Source: Ensifer canadensis
GTDB taxonomy: Bacteria > Pseudomonadota > Alphaproteobacteria > Rhizobiales > Rhizobiaceae
Direction of reading: 5' to 3'
NCBI RefSeq assembly: GCF_017488845.2
Contig: NZ_CP083371.1
Coordinates: 1,240,001 to 1,304,000, forward strand
DNA length: 64,000 nt
Position 1 is the stretch's first letter, and every line of letters begins with the position of its first letter. The position numbers and the translations under genes are program-made. The notes beneath the pieces were generated by a model. The model made no database searches. It saw only the letters and a program-made list of their open reading frames with translations, and was not told the DNA's origin. This document shows, piece by piece, positions 8,163 to 18,025 of this stretch.

Positions 8163-9296
8163 TCAGGCCCCCGCCGGGTCGAGCAAGCCCATGTCGATAT
8201 CGGTGAGTTCGACACGCCGCTCGAGCGCGATGCCCGCCTCGTCGAACAGATGGCAGTCGGCGGCACGTATGCCGGTCAACACCTGTTCCTCCGGGCGGAT
8301 TGCCACCGTGCCCGGCAGCATCGCGCAATAGTTCTCCCCTTCACCGCTGATGGCGGCATAGGCAACGGTATGGGCGCCCAGGCGCTCGATCACCGTTGGC
8401 GTGACTGTCAGCAACAGGTCTCCGGCGCCGAGCAAAATGTGCTCGGGCCGGACGCCCAGCGTCAATGTCCGCCCAACCAGGCCATCGTGCGGCCTGACCG
8501 GGACGACAACCGTCTTCCCCTTGTAATCGACCTCTACGCCGGCATCGCTGACGCCTTTGCAGGTGACCGGCAGGAAGTTCATCTTCGGGTTGCCGATGAA
8601 ACCGGCGACGAAAATGTTGGCTGGCTTATGGTAGAGCTCGAGCGGCGCGCCTGTCTGGGCGATTTCACCGGCATTGAGCACGACGATCCGGTCCGCCATC
8701 GTCATCGCTTCGACCTGGTCGTGCGTGACGTAGATCATCGTGGCCCGCAATTGCCGATGCAGCTTCGCCAATTCAATGCGCATGTCGGCGCGCAGCGCCG
8801 CATCGAGGTTAGAGAGCGGCTCGTCGAACAGAAAGATCTTCGGTTCGCGCACGATCGCCCGGCCGATGGCCACCCGTTGGCGCTGGCCGCCGGAGAGCAT
8901 TCCCGGTTTTTGCTGTAGCCGCTGGTCCAGATGGAGAATGCGCGCTGCATGCTCCACCTTGGCCTTCAGTTTCTCTTCCGGCATGTTTTCCACGCGAAGC
9001 GGAAAGGCAATGTTCTCGAAGACAGACATGTGCGGGTAGAGCGCATAGGATTGGAACACCATCGCGATCCCGCGCTTGACCGGCGGCAGGTCGTTGACGC
9101 GTTTGCCATCGATCACGATGTCCCCCGAGCTGGTCTCATCGAGACCGGCTATCATCCTGAGCAATGTCGACTTGCCGCAGCCGGAGGGTCCGACGAAAAC
9201 GACGAACTCACCGTTCCTGACTTCGAGCTGGATACCTTTCAGCACCTCGAATGTCCCGTAGAATTTCTGAACCGTATTGAGATTGAGCTGTCCCAA
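8163..9296 (-). CDS. Sugar ABC transporter ATP-binding protein (UgpC/MalK type)
   Basis: A 377-residue CUT1-family ATPase that energises sugar import. Walker A is GPSGCGKST (36-44), the signature is [14 protein letters not shown], Walker B ends [12 protein letters not shown], and the H-loop is VTHDQVEA. About 140 C-terminal residues form the OB-type regulatory (TOBE) domain typical of MalK/UgpC. A TTG start at 9296 is preferred: GGAGA sits seven bases upstream and the protein then begins [14 protein letters not shown] like its relatives. A GTG six codons earlier is the alternative. It is the last gene of the leftward operon and lies behind a hairpin after the binding-protein gene. Confidence 0.93.
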   Translation of the reverse strand: MGQLNLNTVQKFYGTFEVLKGIQLEVRNGEFVVFVGPSGCGKSTLLRMIAGLDETSSGDIVIDGKRVNDLPPVKRGIAMVFQSYALYPHMSVFENIAFPLRVENMPEEKLKAKVEHAARILHLDQRLQQKPGMLSGGQRQRVAIGRAIVREPKIFLFDEPLSNLDAALRADMRIELAKLHRQLRATMIYVTHDQVEAMTMADRIVVLNAGEIAQTGAPLELYHKPANIFVAGFIGNPKMNFLPVTCKGVSDAGVEVDYKGKTVVVPVRPHDGLVGRTLTLGVRPEHILLGAGDLLLTVTPTVIERLGAHTVAYAAISGEGENYCAMLPGTVAIRPEEQVLTGIRAADCHLFDEAGIALERRVELTDIDMGLLDPAGA

Positions 9297-9350
9297 GAAA
9301 CTGTCTCCGGCCACCGGCGAGAAGCGGCACGTTCGTAAGCGGATTGGCCT

Positions 9351-9377
9351 GGGCCGCGGACCAAAGATCCGCGGCCC
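9351..9377. repeat. GC hairpin after the binding-protein gene
   Basis: Perfect 10-bp inverted repeat GGGCCGCGGA / TCCGCGGCCC around a 7-nt loop, in the 88-bp gap between the binding-protein gene and the ATPase gene. No U-run follows on the leftward transcript, so it looks more like a 3'-end stabiliser that raises binding-protein mRNA over the downstream gene than a full terminator. Confidence 0.6.
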
Positions 9378-9384
9378 GGTGATT

Positions 9385-10614
9385 TTACTTGTACTCTTCG
9401 AGGTCGGCGGCCGCCTTCTTCAAGGCGTCGGCCGGTTCGGCCTTGCCGGTCACCACCGACTGGACCATTGCGATGATGACGTTCTGGAAGCCCTTGTAGT
9501 CGGTAAAGAGCGGCTCCGGACCACCGAACGCGATGCCGTCGATGAACGGCTGCCAATAGGGGTCCTTCTTGACGAATTCGTCAACCATCGGCGACGGACG
9601 CAACGGCGTCAGGCCGGCCGCGCCTTGCAACTCATACTCACCTTGCGGACCGGGCGAGGTGATGAATTTGGCGAATTCGGTCGCCTTCTCTTCGACACCG
9701 GAGCCCTTGAAGATCGCCAGGCTGTCGGTAATCAGCAGCGTCCCCTCGCCCTTGGCCGATGGGCCGAGCGGCAGCGGCGCAACGCCCCAGTTGACCTTGG
9801 TGTCCTTCAGGCGCACGGCGGCACCAGACCCGCCCTGGATCATGCCGACCTTGCCGTCGAGGAAGATCGCGCGAACCTCGTTCTGTTCGTAGGCGGTCGC
9901 CCCTTCGACGGAATAGGGAGTGATGTCCTTGTAGGCCTGGAGCGCGGCGAGAACCTCCGGGCTGTCGATGACGATCTTGTCGCCATCGATCACCTTGCCG
10001 TTGTTGGTGTACACCCAGTGCATGAACTGGTGCATCGTGTTGTCGAAGGTCTTGGCCGGAAGGCCGTAACCGGCGATACCCGTCTTTTCCTTGATCGCCT
10101 TGGCGAACTCGATCTCTTCGGCCCAGGTCTTCGGCGGCTTCTCAGGATCAAGGCCGGCCTGCTTGAACAGGTCCTTGTTCCAATAGAGCGCCTTGGTCGA
10201 GAACGCGATCGGAACGCCCCACTGGTTGTCGTCGAAGGTCACCGTGTCGACGATGTTGGGGTAATAGCTCTTCTTTTCCTCGTCCGTCATCGGCACGGGA
10301 ACGATGAGATCATTCTGGGCGAACTCCTTCAGCGTGCGCGAGCCGACATAGGCCATGGCGACCGGCGTGCCGGCAGCGGCAAGCGTCGTTGCCTTATCCT
10401 GGCACTGGGCCCAGCCGACAACTTCCGGCGTGACTTTCCAGCCTGGATTCTTTTCTTCCCACTGCTTGATGTATTTGGCGTGAACCGCATCCATGGTGTC
10501 GCCGCAGTAGATCCAGCTGATCTCCTGGTCGGCCGCCTGGGCGGTGACTGCGCCAAGCGCGGTCGAACCGAGCAGGGCGAGCGCGAGTACCCCTGTCTTG
10601 AATTGAATTGACAC
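9385..10614 (-). CDS. ABC transporter sugar-binding protein (CUT1, family 1)
   Basis: A 409-residue periplasmic solute-binding protein. A Sec signal peptide is evident: [16 protein letters not shown] followed by a cleavage site near [10 protein letters not shown]. The mature part has the family-1 extracellular SBP pattern, including [19 protein letters not shown] and the [15 protein letters not shown] loop. It supplies substrate to the two permeases encoded just upstream. The sugar is not predictable from sequence alone; the neighbouring Gfo/Idh/MocA dehydrogenase suggests a polyol, inositol-like or aminosugar compound that is oxidised after uptake. Confidence 0.93.
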   Translation of the reverse strand: MSIQFKTGVLALALLGSTALGAVTAQAADQEISWIYCGDTMDAVHAKYIKQWEEKNPGWKVTPEVVGWAQCQDKATTLAAAGTPVAMAYVGSRTLKEFAQNDLIVPVPMTDEEKKSYYPNIVDTVTFDDNQWGVPIAFSTKALYWNKDLFKQAGLDPEKPPKTWAEEIEFAKAIKEKTGIAGYGLPAKTFDNTMHQFMHWVYTNNGKVIDGDKIVIDSPEVLAALQAYKDITPYSVEGATAYEQNEVRAIFLDGKVGMIQGGSGAAVRLKDTKVNWGVAPLPLGPSAKGEGTLLITDSLAIFKGSGVEEKATEFAKFITSPGPQGEYELQGAAGLTPLRPSPMVDEFVKKDPYWQPFIDGIAFGGPEPLFTDYKGFQNVIIAMVQSVVTGKAEPADALKKAAADLEEYK

Positions 10615-10649
10615 GTTGCAAGCTCCCGTTCTCTGGTGGTTGGTTGGTC

Positions 10650-11507
10650 TTATTGTTTCACCGCGCCTGCGGTCAGCCCGCTGACGAGATACCGTTGTAG
10701 GAGGAAGATCACGACGACCGCCGGCGCGATGCCGACGAAACTCGCCGCCATGAGCTCGTTCCAGATCACCTCTTGGCGACCGAAATAGGCGAAGAGCCCG
10801 ACCGGTAGCGGCATGTATTCGCTCTTGGAGTTGAAGGTCAGGGCATAAATGAACTGCTGGGCATAGGCGCCGATGAAGGTGGTGATCGCCACCACGGTGA
10901 TGCCCGGCATGGCGATCGGCAGGATCACGCGGCGCAGCGTATAGAAATGGCTCGCGCCATCGACGAAAGCGGCCTCGTCGAGCTCACGCGGAATGCGCAT
11001 CATGTAAGTGCGCAACAGCCAGATCGCCGACGGGATAAGGAAGGCGACACCCGGCATGATCATGGCGAGATAGGTGTTGAGCACGCCGAAGCTGCGCATC
11101 AGCCGGAAAAGCGGAATGAGCAGCACGGCGCCGGAGAACATGTTGACTGCGAGAAAGGCGCCGAGCAGCGCGCCGCTGCCGCGGAATTTGAAGCGGGCAA
11201 AGGCATAGGCCGCCGGAATGACCAGTATCAGCACGATGGCTGTGACGATGGTGGAGATGAAGAAGGAATTGAAGATGTACCGAGCGAAACCGGGCACGCT
11301 GTCCCACATGGTCCGATAGGCGGCGAATGATCCGTTTTCCGGCCAGAACTTGTAGGGGGAGGAAAAGAGCAGACCCAGCGGCTTCAGCGAAACGAGGAAC
11401 CCCTCGACGAATGGCGCCAGAATGAAGGCCAGGAAAACAAAGATCCCGGCATAGATGGCGACGAGTTCGTACCAGCGATATCGGTTGATCAAGGCAGGCT
11501 GGCTCAT
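10650..11507 (-). CDS. Sugar ABC transporter permease (MalG type)
   Basis: A 285-residue inner-membrane subunit with about six hydrophobic segments (for example YAGIFVFLAFILAPFVEGF near the N-terminus). The EAA loop that contacts the ATPase is DEAAFVDGASHFYTLRRVIL. It pairs with the MalF-type subunit encoded upstream, overlapping that gene by 4 bp (ATGA), so the two are translationally coupled. Its length and the position of the EAA loop match CUT1 MalG-like proteins. Confidence 0.94.
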   Translation of the reverse strand: MSQPALINRYRWYELVAIYAGIFVFLAFILAPFVEGFLVSLKPLGLLFSSPYKFWPENGSFAAYRTMWDSVPGFARYIFNSFFISTIVTAIVLILVIPAAYAFARFKFRGSGALLGAFLAVNMFSGAVLLIPLFRLMRSFGVLNTYLAMIMPGVAFLIPSAIWLLRTYMMRIPRELDEAAFVDGASHFYTLRRVILPIAMPGITVVAITTFIGAYAQQFIYALTFNSKSEYMPLPVGLFAYFGRQEVIWNELMAASFVGIAPAVVVIFLLQRYLVSGLTAGAVKQ

Positions 11508-12388
11508 TTCTGTTCTCCCGAGGACAGGCGGCTGGTGACCCGGAAATAGGCAAAGCAGAAGATCGACAGGAAGATGCAGATCAGCACCGCGCGTGCAGCA
11601 CCCTCGCCGTATTTCTTCGACCCTATGGCGGTGCGGTAGGTATCGATGATCATCGTGGTAGTTTCGCCGTTCGGACCACCCTGCGTGAGGATCCAGATGA
11701 TATCGAAGGAGTTAAAGGTCGCGATCAGCGACAACATCGACATCGTGATCAGCGACGGCACCAGCAGCGGCAGCGTGATGCGCCGGAATCGATAGAAGCG
11801 CCCTGCTCCATCCGTCCAGGCCGCCTCATACAGATCCTGCGGGATCGCCTGCATCGCAGCCAGCATGTAGAGCGTGACCAGCGGCACGCCGATCCACACG
11901 TCGGTAACGATTGTCGCCCAGAAGGCCGTCTCGCCGCGTGCGAGGAAAGCGATCGGTCCGTCGATGAGACCCCAGTTCTGCAGCACGCCGGAAATCATGC
12001 CGAACTGGCCGTTGTACATCCAGCCCCACATGAAGATGCCGATGGCCATCGGGACGATCCACGGCGGCATGGTGAGCAGCCGGAAAAGCGCGCGGCCGGG
12101 CACGGCTGCGTTCAGCATGGTCGCGCCGAAGACACCGATGATCATTTTGATCGAGACCGAGAAGAAGGTCCAAATGAAGGTGCGGAAGATGACCTCGGCG
12201 AAGGTCTCGTTGAAGATCTTGTCATAGTTGGCCCAGCCGACCCATTTCGTCGTCTTCTTCAGCGACGCGTCGGTGAACGACAGGATGAAGGTGTCGACAA
12301 GGGGATAGGCGACGATGACCGTGACGTAGAGCACGGCTGGTAGGAGCAGGATCCAGGCGAAGATGATCGTGCTGCGTTGAACACTCAT
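11504..12388 (-). CDS. Sugar ABC transporter permease (MalF type)
   Basis: A 294-residue CUT1 permease with six predicted membrane segments, starting with the helix IIFAWILLLPAVLYVTVIVA. The EAA loop is YEAAWTDGAGRFYRFRRITL. It forms the membrane channel together with the MalG-type partner, whose start codon overlaps its stop. It lies 13 bp after the dehydrogenase gene in the same operon. Confidence 0.94.
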   Translation of the reverse strand: MSVQRSTIIFAWILLLPAVLYVTVIVAYPLVDTFILSFTDASLKKTTKWVGWANYDKIFNETFAEVIFRTFIWTFFSVSIKMIIGVFGATMLNAAVPGRALFRLLTMPPWIVPMAIGIFMWGWMYNGQFGMISGVLQNWGLIDGPIAFLARGETAFWATIVTDVWIGVPLVTLYMLAAMQAIPQDLYEAAWTDGAGRFYRFRRITLPLLVPSLITMSMLSLIATFNSFDIIWILTQGGPNGETTTMIIDTYRTAIGSKKYGEGAARAVLICIFLSIFCFAYFRVTSRLSSGEQK

Positions 12389-12401
12389 CCCGCTTCTCCC
12401 C

Positions 12402-13559
12402 TCAAGCCGCGCGCGAGTGCAAGGCTTCGTCGAACCGATCCCAGATCGGCCTGAGATCGATCACGGTCCGCTTGCGCCGGGCCTCGTCCATCGACAAGGC
12501 GAGGATACCGGCTTCGAGCGCATCGATCGTCGAGACCGGCAGCGGCCGGCCGTCACGCACATGGCCGATGATGTCGGTCGCCATCTGCTCATCGGCGCCG
12601 TAGTGCTGCGACAGCTCGGTGGCCGCGTACTTGTTCTCGACCACCTTCTTGCCGCTCAGCATCTCGTGCACGTCAAAATAGCCGCGGATAAAATCCCCCT
12701 CGGCCATGCCCCGCGATCCCATGATGCAGAAGCGTCGGAACTGGTCCGGCACATTGAGATTGGTGTGGAAGTTCATGCCGACGCCATTGGCATATTCGAC
12801 GATGGCGACCTGATAGTCGATGATGTCGCCGTCGCTGTCGAACACCTTGTCGGATCCCATCCAGCCGCTCGGCTTGCGATGGAAAAGCTCGAGATCGTTG
12901 ATGCCCTCGCGTGCGGGGTCGTTTGCGGGAATGAAGCTCTTGCGGCCGCCGAAGCTGGCGACACGTTCCGGACGCGCACCGACGACGCCGTTGTAAAGGT
13001 CGAGGTCGTGGCAGCATTTTTCCAGCATGAAGCTGCCGGAATAGCGCTCGTAGCGGCGCCAGTCGCGCATGAAGAAGGCGCCGTGATAGGGTTCGATATG
13101 TTCGGATGCCTCGATCGAGACGACCTGGCCGAGCTTTCCTTCGGCAAGGGCCGCACGCAGGTCGCGATACATCGGCGCGTAGCGCAGCACGAGGCCGACC
13201 ATCAGCCGCTCGTGACCGAATTTCGCCATCAACTGCGCAAGCTCCAGGCTTTCCTGGACCGTCGTCACGATCGGCTTTTCGCTGAAGACTTTGAGGCCGG
13301 CCTCGAGCCCGATCCGGATATGATCGAGATGCATGTGGTTGGGCGAACCGATCATCAGCAGGTCGAGCTTTTCATTGGCGATCAGCTCTTCAGGCGTCGC
13401 ATAGGCCGTGCCGGCGGAGATGCCTTTTTCGGTCAGGCCCGGCAGTCCGGCCGGATTCGGATCGACGTATCCCGCGATCTCGAAGTTCTCATCCATGGCT
13501 TTGAAAACGTAGCCCAGATATCCCAGACGGAATCCGAGTCCGATTATCCCGACTTTCAT
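12402..13559 (-). CDS. Gfo/Idh/MocA family oxidoreductase
   Basis: A 385-residue NAD(P)-dependent dehydrogenase. The N-terminal Rossmann fold begins KVGIIGLGFRLGYLG and contains the acidic DPNPAG turn; the family motif EKPIVTT is near residue 95. The C-terminal half is the alpha/beta substrate domain, with a KCCHDLDLYN segment resembling the Gfo/Idh metal or substrate site. Members oxidise sugars, inositols or aminosugars. As first gene of the importer operon it probably acts on the imported sugar. The promoter should lie in the 265-bp intergenic region upstream. Confidence 0.92.
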   Translation of the reverse strand: MKVGIIGLGFRLGYLGYVFKAMDENFEIAGYVDPNPAGLPGLTEKGISAGTAYATPEELIANEKLDLLMIGSPNHMHLDHIRIGLEAGLKVFSEKPIVTTVQESLELAQLMAKFGHERLMVGLVLRYAPMYRDLRAALAEGKLGQVVSIEASEHIEPYHGAFFMRDWRRYERYSGSFMLEKCCHDLDLYNGVVGARPERVASFGGRKSFIPANDPAREGINDLELFHRKPSGWMGSDKVFDSDGDIIDYQVAIVEYANGVGMNFHTNLNVPDQFRRFCIMGSRGMAEGDFIRGYFDVHEMLSGKKVVENKYAATELSQHYGADEQMATDIIGHVRDGRPLPVSTIDALEAGILALSMDEARRKRTVIDLRPIWDRFDEALHSRAA

Positions 13560-13824
13560 GCGCGCACTGTTCCCTTGCCTTATGGCGTAATTTATTTTCG
13601 CAGACTGGGACAGTTTTTTCAGGTCGTCAACCTAAATCCGCGTATTTTGTAAAATTGTGAAATTCATTTTCATAAACCCGGAAAATACCGGAAATGCGGG
13701 AATAGCCTCTACAACCAATAAGAGAGGCAACCCCTTCACGCCACAACAGAGGGAAAGCGGTCCAGACCAATGGGGCTCGCCGCGCAGTGCATCTCCATCG
13801 CGCCAGAACGAATTGTTGACGAAA
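13560..13824. other. Intergenic: leader of sugar-importer operon and 3' end of betaine-importer operon
   Basis: No gene is seen here. The left part is AT-rich (13590-13700) and should hold the leftward promoter of the dehydrogenase/importer operon; TTGACG around 13630 on the reverse strand is one candidate -35. A short direct repeat CCGGAAA recurs at a 10-bp step (13678 and 13688). No rho-independent terminator is obvious for the gene ending at 13825. Confidence 0.35.
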
Positions 13825-14565
13825 CTACCGTCCCATTCGAGAACTGATGCTTCGTTCGGCTGCCTGCAAGGCGTCGTGGATCAACACCGCGAGCACCGCG
13901 ACGATGAGGCCGCCTTGTACGACGAAGGCGAGATTGTTCGACTGGAGGCCGGCGATGATCACCTCGCCGAGCGTCCTTGCCGCGACCGTCGAGCCGATCG
14001 TCGCCGTCGCCAGACTGATCACCACGGAGAGCCGGATGCCGGCGAGGATGACCGGCATCGCCAGCGGCAGTTCGATTTTCATCAGCCGCTGGCGCCCGGT
14101 CATGCCGGTGCCCCGCGCCGCCTCCATGATCGAAGGCGGCAAGGTCGTAAGCCCAGTCAGAGCATTCTCGAAGATCGGCAGCAGGCCGTAGAGGAAGAGC
14201 GCAATCAGCGTCGGCTTCTCGCCGAAGCCGAAGATCGGCACGGCGAGCGCCAGCACCGCAACCGGCGGAAACGTCTGGCCGATGTTCACAAGGCTGCGCG
14301 AAAGCGGCAGGAATTCTGCTCCGGAAGTGCGTGTCACCAGGATCGCCAGAGCCAGCGCGACCACCGTCGCGCCAGCCGTTGCAATCGCGACAGTGCGCAG
14401 ATGCAGAAACGTCAGTTGCAGCAGGCTGCCCTGGTTATAGATGGCCGGCGCATTCTCCTGCACAAGCGGTCGCAACAGCGGCTCGAACCACTGCGGCTGG
14501 ACCAGAAACGCGATCAGAAGGGCTAGAGCAAGCAGCCGGAACAGGTTGGGAAGACGCAGCATCAC
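13825..14565 (-). CDS. Quaternary-amine ABC transporter permease (YehW/OpuCB type)
   Basis: A 246-residue permease with five to six hydrophobic segments. The ATPase-contact loop reads IMEAARGTGMTGRQRLMKIELP, split here around the E-A-A-x3-G core, as in OpuC/YehW permeases. Its neighbours are an ATPase, a second longer permease and an OsmF-like binding protein, the four-part set of the E. coli YehZYXW (osmF) system. Its start overlaps the ATPase gene's stop by 4 bp, showing coupled translation. It likely imports glycine betaine, choline or a related compound. Confidence 0.9.
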   Translation of the reverse strand: MMLRLPNLFRLLALALLIAFLVQPQWFEPLLRPLVQENAPAIYNQGSLLQLTFLHLRTVAIATAGATVVALALAILVTRTSGAEFLPLSRSLVNIGQTFPPVAVLALAVPIFGFGEKPTLIALFLYGLLPIFENALTGLTTLPPSIMEAARGTGMTGRQRLMKIELPLAMPVILAGIRLSVVISLATATIGSTVAARTLGEVIIAGLQSNNLAFVVQGGLIVAVLAVLIHDALQAAERSISSRMGR

Positions 14566-15500
14566 GATGGCCCCGCGGCACGCTGCGCCAAGCTTTCAAG
14601 ACTGACCTTGCCGATGAGGACACCATCGGGGCCGACGACGGGAAGAGCCTTGCGGCCGGACCAGAGAAGCGTCGACAGGGCCTCGCGTTGACTGGCAGCG
14701 CTTGAGATCGCCTCTCCCTCAGCGGTACCCGGTTCAACGGCTGATGACACCGGCTCGATCGCCAGCAGGCGAAACGGGCGCTCACCGGCCCCGATCAGGC
14801 TCTCGACGAAAGCGGTCGCCGGTTTGACGAGCATTTCGGCCGGCGTTGCGTATTGCACCACCTCGCCCTTGTCCATGACCGCAATCCGGTCGGCCAGATG
14901 GAAAGCCTCCTCCATGTCGTGCGTGACGAGGACAACAGTCGTTTCGAAATGTTTCTGGATCGCCAGCAGGTCGTCCTGGGCCTTGGCGCGAATGATCGGG
15001 TCGAGCGCGCCGAAGGGCTCGTCCATCAGCAGCACCTTCGGCTCTGCCGCAAGCGCGCGGGCAACGCCGACGCGCTGCTGCTGGCCGCCGGAGAGTTCGT
15101 GCGGATAGCGCGGGCCGAACGCCGCGGGGTCGAGCTGAAAAAGCGTCAGCAGCTCGGCGACCTTCGCGTCTATGCGGGCGCGATCCCAGCCGAGCAGCGT
15201 CGGCACGCTGGCGATGTTCTGAGCGACCGTGCGATGTGGAAACAACCCGTGCCCCTGGATCGCATAGCCGATCCGGCGACGCAGCTCGTAGCCCGGCAAC
15301 GAGCGGTTATCCTCGCCATCGAGCCTGATCGTGCCCGATGTCGGTTCGACCAGACGATTGATCATCCTAAGCAGCGTCGTCTTGCCGGAACCGGACGTGC
15401 CGACGATAACGGTAACCGTGCGCGGCGCGATCGTCAGGCGGACATCCCTGACGACAGTGGTTTCGCCATAGCGCTTGGTAATGCCTTCGATCTCGATCAT
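14562..15500 (-). CDS. Quaternary-amine ABC transporter ATP-binding protein (YehX/OpuCA type)
   Basis: A 312-residue ATPase. It starts MIEIEGITKRYGET; Walker A is GTSGSGKTT, the signature [15 protein letters not shown], Walker B VLLMDEPFGALDP. After the ATPase core a C-terminal part contains CBS-like sequence (about residues 240-312; VGPDGVLIGKVSLESL), as in OpuCA-type subunits that sense ionic strength. The frame is open far upstream but only this ATG at 15500 fits the family and it overlaps the preceding permease gene by 4 bp (ATGA). Whether a full regulatory CBS pair is present is doubtful; only about one repeat's worth of sequence remains. Confidence 0.92.
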   Translation of the reverse strand: MIEIEGITKRYGETTVVRDVRLTIAPRTVTVIVGTSGSGKTTLLRMINRLVEPTSGTIRLDGEDNRSLPGYELRRRIGYAIQGHGLFPHRTVAQNIASVPTLLGWDRARIDAKVAELLTLFQLDPAAFGPRYPHELSGGQQQRVGVARALAAEPKVLLMDEPFGALDPIIRAKAQDDLLAIQKHFETTVVLVTHDMEEAFHLADRIAVMDKGEVVQYATPAEMLVKPATAFVESLIGAGERPFRLLAIEPVSSAVEPGTAEGEAISSAASQREALSTLLWSGRKALPVVGPDGVLIGKVSLESLAQRAAGPS

Positions 15501-16663
15501 GCGCTTTGCACCTGGTTGCGGTTCGGAGTAGCCGCCTCGATCACGGCGTCGAGGACGATTGCGGCCGTGAAGGCAAGGATAACGGTCGGCACTGCCCCGA
15601 GCAGCACCAGATCCATCGCCGTCTGCCCCACCCCCTGGAAGACGAAGACGCCGAAACCGCCGCCGCCGATCAGCGCCGCGATCGTCGCCAACCCGATGTT
15701 CTGAACGAGCACGATGCGAATGCCGGTGAGAACGACCGGAAAAGCCAGCGGAAACTCGATACCGGCAAGGCGTTGGAAGTCGGTCATGCCGATGCCGCGT
15801 GCCGCGTCGTTGGCTTCTCGCGGCACGCCGGCAAGCCCCACCACTGTATTGGCGACGACAGGCAGCAGCGAATAGAGGAAAAGGGCAACGAATGCCGGTG
15901 CCGCCCCGATCCCACGGATGCCGATGGCGGCAGCACCCGGAACATGGATCGCAATCCAGCCAAGCGGCGCTATCAGAATGCCGAAAAGTGCAATCGACGG
16001 GATCGTCTGGATCGCATTCAGGACACCCAAAAGGCCATCGCGCAGGCGCGTGACACGATGGCAGAGAACGCCGAGCGGAATGCCGACAATGGTGGCGGCG
16101 GCAAGCGAACCCAAGGCGAGCATCACATGCTTGCCTGCCTCGGCCCAGAAGGTGTCGGCGCGGCTGGCATATTCTTTCAGAAGCGACAGACCGTCCCAGG
16201 TGCCGGACCACAGGAGCGCGGCAATAAAACCAAGGACGGCGGCAAGGAACAGCACTCGCACCAGCGGGGATGGACGCATCCGGGTCAATGCGTCGGCCGC
16301 TAGAAGACCGAGCGCAAACAAAAGAATCCAGAACCCTGATGCTGGCGAAACGCGGGCGTAGGTATTTTCAGGCGGCGTCAGGTGGCCGGCTGCAGCACCG
16401 ATACCGAGCGCCAATGCCGCGATCGTCGAAAAGGCGATGGCAAGGCGTAGCGGGCTTGGCGTTTTCAGGAGGGCGACAACCGCCGTGGCGATCACGAGGA
16501 TAAGGATGATGGCAGCCCACGCCGGAGGCAACGCCTCGCCGAGCGATCTCGCCTCGCCGGCGACGATGCGGTTGGCACGAAAAGTCGCAAAGGGCGCCAG
16601 CAAGGCGCCGTAGGCGGTAAGCACGGCAATGATCACGCCAAGCTTGTCCACGCGGAGCTGCAT
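15497..16663 (-). CDS. Quaternary-amine ABC transporter permease (YehY type)
   Basis: A 388-residue permease, longer than its partner because four extra hydrophobic segments (residues 1-165) precede the transporter core. The core starts around AGKHVMLALGSLAAATIVGI and includes the coupling loop ANDAARGIGMTDFQRLAGIE. This extended architecture matches E. coli YehY. It is separated from the binding-protein gene by 115 bp containing a terminator-like hairpin. Confidence 0.9.
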   Translation of the reverse strand: MQLRVDKLGVIIAVLTAYGALLAPFATFRANRIVAGEARSLGEALPPAWAAIILILVIATAVVALLKTPSPLRLAIAFSTIAALALGIGAAAGHLTPPENTYARVSPASGFWILLFALGLLAADALTRMRPSPLVRVLFLAAVLGFIAALLWSGTWDGLSLLKEYASRADTFWAEAGKHVMLALGSLAAATIVGIPLGVLCHRVTRLRDGLLGVLNAIQTIPSIALFGILIAPLGWIAIHVPGAAAIGIRGIGAAPAFVALFLYSLLPVVANTVVGLAGVPREANDAARGIGMTDFQRLAGIEFPLAFPVVLTGIRIVLVQNIGLATIAALIGGGGFGVFVFQGVGQTAMDLVLLGAVPTVILAFTAAIVLDAVIEAATPNRNQVQSA

Positions 16664-16721
16664 CAGATCCCTTTTTCTCGCCCGGCTTCCGCTCGACGGA
16701 CCTTGGTCGTTCTACGCCTAG

Positions 16722-16760
16722 AAAACAAAACGCTGGTCGGATGCGTGCATCCGACCAGCG
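16722..16760 (-). terminator. Intra-operon terminator/attenuator after osmF-like gene
   Basis: Perfect 13-bp stem CGCTGGTCGGATG (16731-16743) / CATCCGACCAGCG (16748-16760) with a 4-nt loop. On the leftward transcript it is followed by TTTTGTTTTC, a good rho-independent terminator. It separates the binding-protein gene from the permease and ATPase genes, so partial read-through would give an excess of binding protein. Confidence 0.85.
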
Positions 16761-16778
16761 TCGCGCATTTGCGTCAAC

Positions 16779-17690
16779 CTATTTCAGAAAGCCGTTCTTC
16801 TTCAGGAAGTCTTCGGCAACCGTCTTGGCCGGTTCACCACCGACTTGGACGCGGCCATTCAACTCCTGCAGTGTCACCAGATCGAGTTTCTCGAAGACCG
16901 GCTTCAGCAGGGACTCGATCTGAGGATTTTCCTTCAGCACTGCCTCGCGAATGATCGGAGCCGGCTGGTAGATCGGCTGGACTGCCTTGTCGTCTTCCAA
17001 CACCACGAGGCCGGAGGGGGCGATGCCGCCATCGGTGCCGTAGACCATCGCGGCATTGGCACCATTCGTCTGGTTAGCAGCCGCAGCGATTGTCGCTGCC
17101 GTATCGCCACCCGAAAGCGTGATCAGCTGCTCCGGCTTCAACGTGAAGGCGTAGGTCGTCTGGAATGCGGGAAGCGCTGCTGCCGAGTTGACGAATTCGG
17201 ACGATGCGGCGAGCACGATGTTTCCGCCGCCGGCAACATACTTGCCGAAATCGGACAACGTCGCCAGCTTGTTGGCTTCAGCGACGTCCTTGCGCAGCCC
17301 GATTGCCCAGGTGTTGTTGGCCGGCGATGGCGTCAGCCAGACAATCTTGTTGGCGTCGTAGTCGAGCTTCTTGGCGGACTCGTAGGCCTTCGCCGCGTCC
17401 TTCCAGACCGGGTCATCGGCCTTCTCGAAGAAGAAGGCGGCATTGCCGGTGTACTCCGGGTAGATGTCGATCTCGCCGGCGGTGATCGCCTTGCGCACCA
17501 CCGGTGTAGCACCGAGCTGTACGCGGTCTACAGTTTTGATATTATTGGCATTCAACACAGCAAGGATGATGTTGCCGAGCACACCGCCTTCTGTATCGAT
17601 CTTGGAGGACACCACGACGTCGGCGTTGGCGGCGGCTGCAGTGAGTGTCAAGGCAAAGGCTGTCCCGATAAGCAGTTTGGTCAGGCGCAT
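16779..17690 (-). CDS. Glycine-betaine/choline-type ABC substrate-binding protein (OsmF/YehZ-like)
   Basis: A 303-residue periplasmic protein with a Sec signal peptide (MRLTKLLIGTAFALTLTAAA, cleavage near ANADVV). The mature part has the OpuAC pattern VVVSSKIDTEGGVLGNIIL and EIDIYPEYTGNAA, typical of the OpuCC/OsmF/ProX group that binds quaternary amines through aromatic residues. It is the first gene of its operon. The substrate could be glycine betaine, choline or carnitine; OsmF itself binds betaine only weakly, so assignment stays open. Confidence 0.92.
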   Translation of the reverse strand: MRLTKLLIGTAFALTLTAAAANADVVVSSKIDTEGGVLGNIILAVLNANNIKTVDRVQLGATPVVRKAITAGEIDIYPEYTGNAAFFFEKADDPVWKDAAKAYESAKKLDYDANKIVWLTPSPANNTWAIGLRKDVAEANKLATLSDFGKYVAGGGNIVLAASSEFVNSAAALPAFQTTYAFTLKPEQLITLSGGDTAATIAAAANQTNGANAAMVYGTDGGIAPSGLVVLEDDKAVQPIYQPAPIIREAVLKENPQIESLLKPVFEKLDLVTLQELNGRVQVGGEPAKTVAEDFLKKNGFLK

Positions 17691-18025
17691 GGAGATCTCC
17701 CTCGAAATTCAGTCCCGCAGTTTGATCACGGAATATTCGCGTCGTCCGGGCAAGCCATTCCATATATGTCAGTCTTCGACGAAAAATAGAGCTGCACGCA
17801 GGAAGTGCGGCGCGCGAAAAATTCCAACATCAAGTAACGCGATCGAAAGCATCAACTACCGCATGGGGCAGCGTAGGATTGGACGTTGCAATCAACAGCG
17901 TTGTCGGTCACTCTGATTGAGGCCCGCCGGAAACATCCGCTTTCACTCTTGGTTGCGATGCCGCTCGATCCGAACCGCTTGGGGGCTGGCGGCGCGGGTT
18001 CGCCCGGCGAACGTTCGGGGAATTG
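17691..18025. other. Intergenic between divergent osmF-like and DUF4126 genes
   Basis: No convincing gene. The stretch should hold the leftward promoter of the osmF-like operon and the rightward promoter of the DUF4126 gene, whose ATG is preceded by CGGGGAATTG. I see no clear inverted repeat or known operator. Confidence 0.35.

Noticed and set aside
14562..16211. A longer 549-codon version of the OpuCA-type ATPase.
   Set aside because: The extra N-terminus is an out-of-frame reading of the YehY-type permease; the ATG at 15500 has family sequence and an ATGA overlap.
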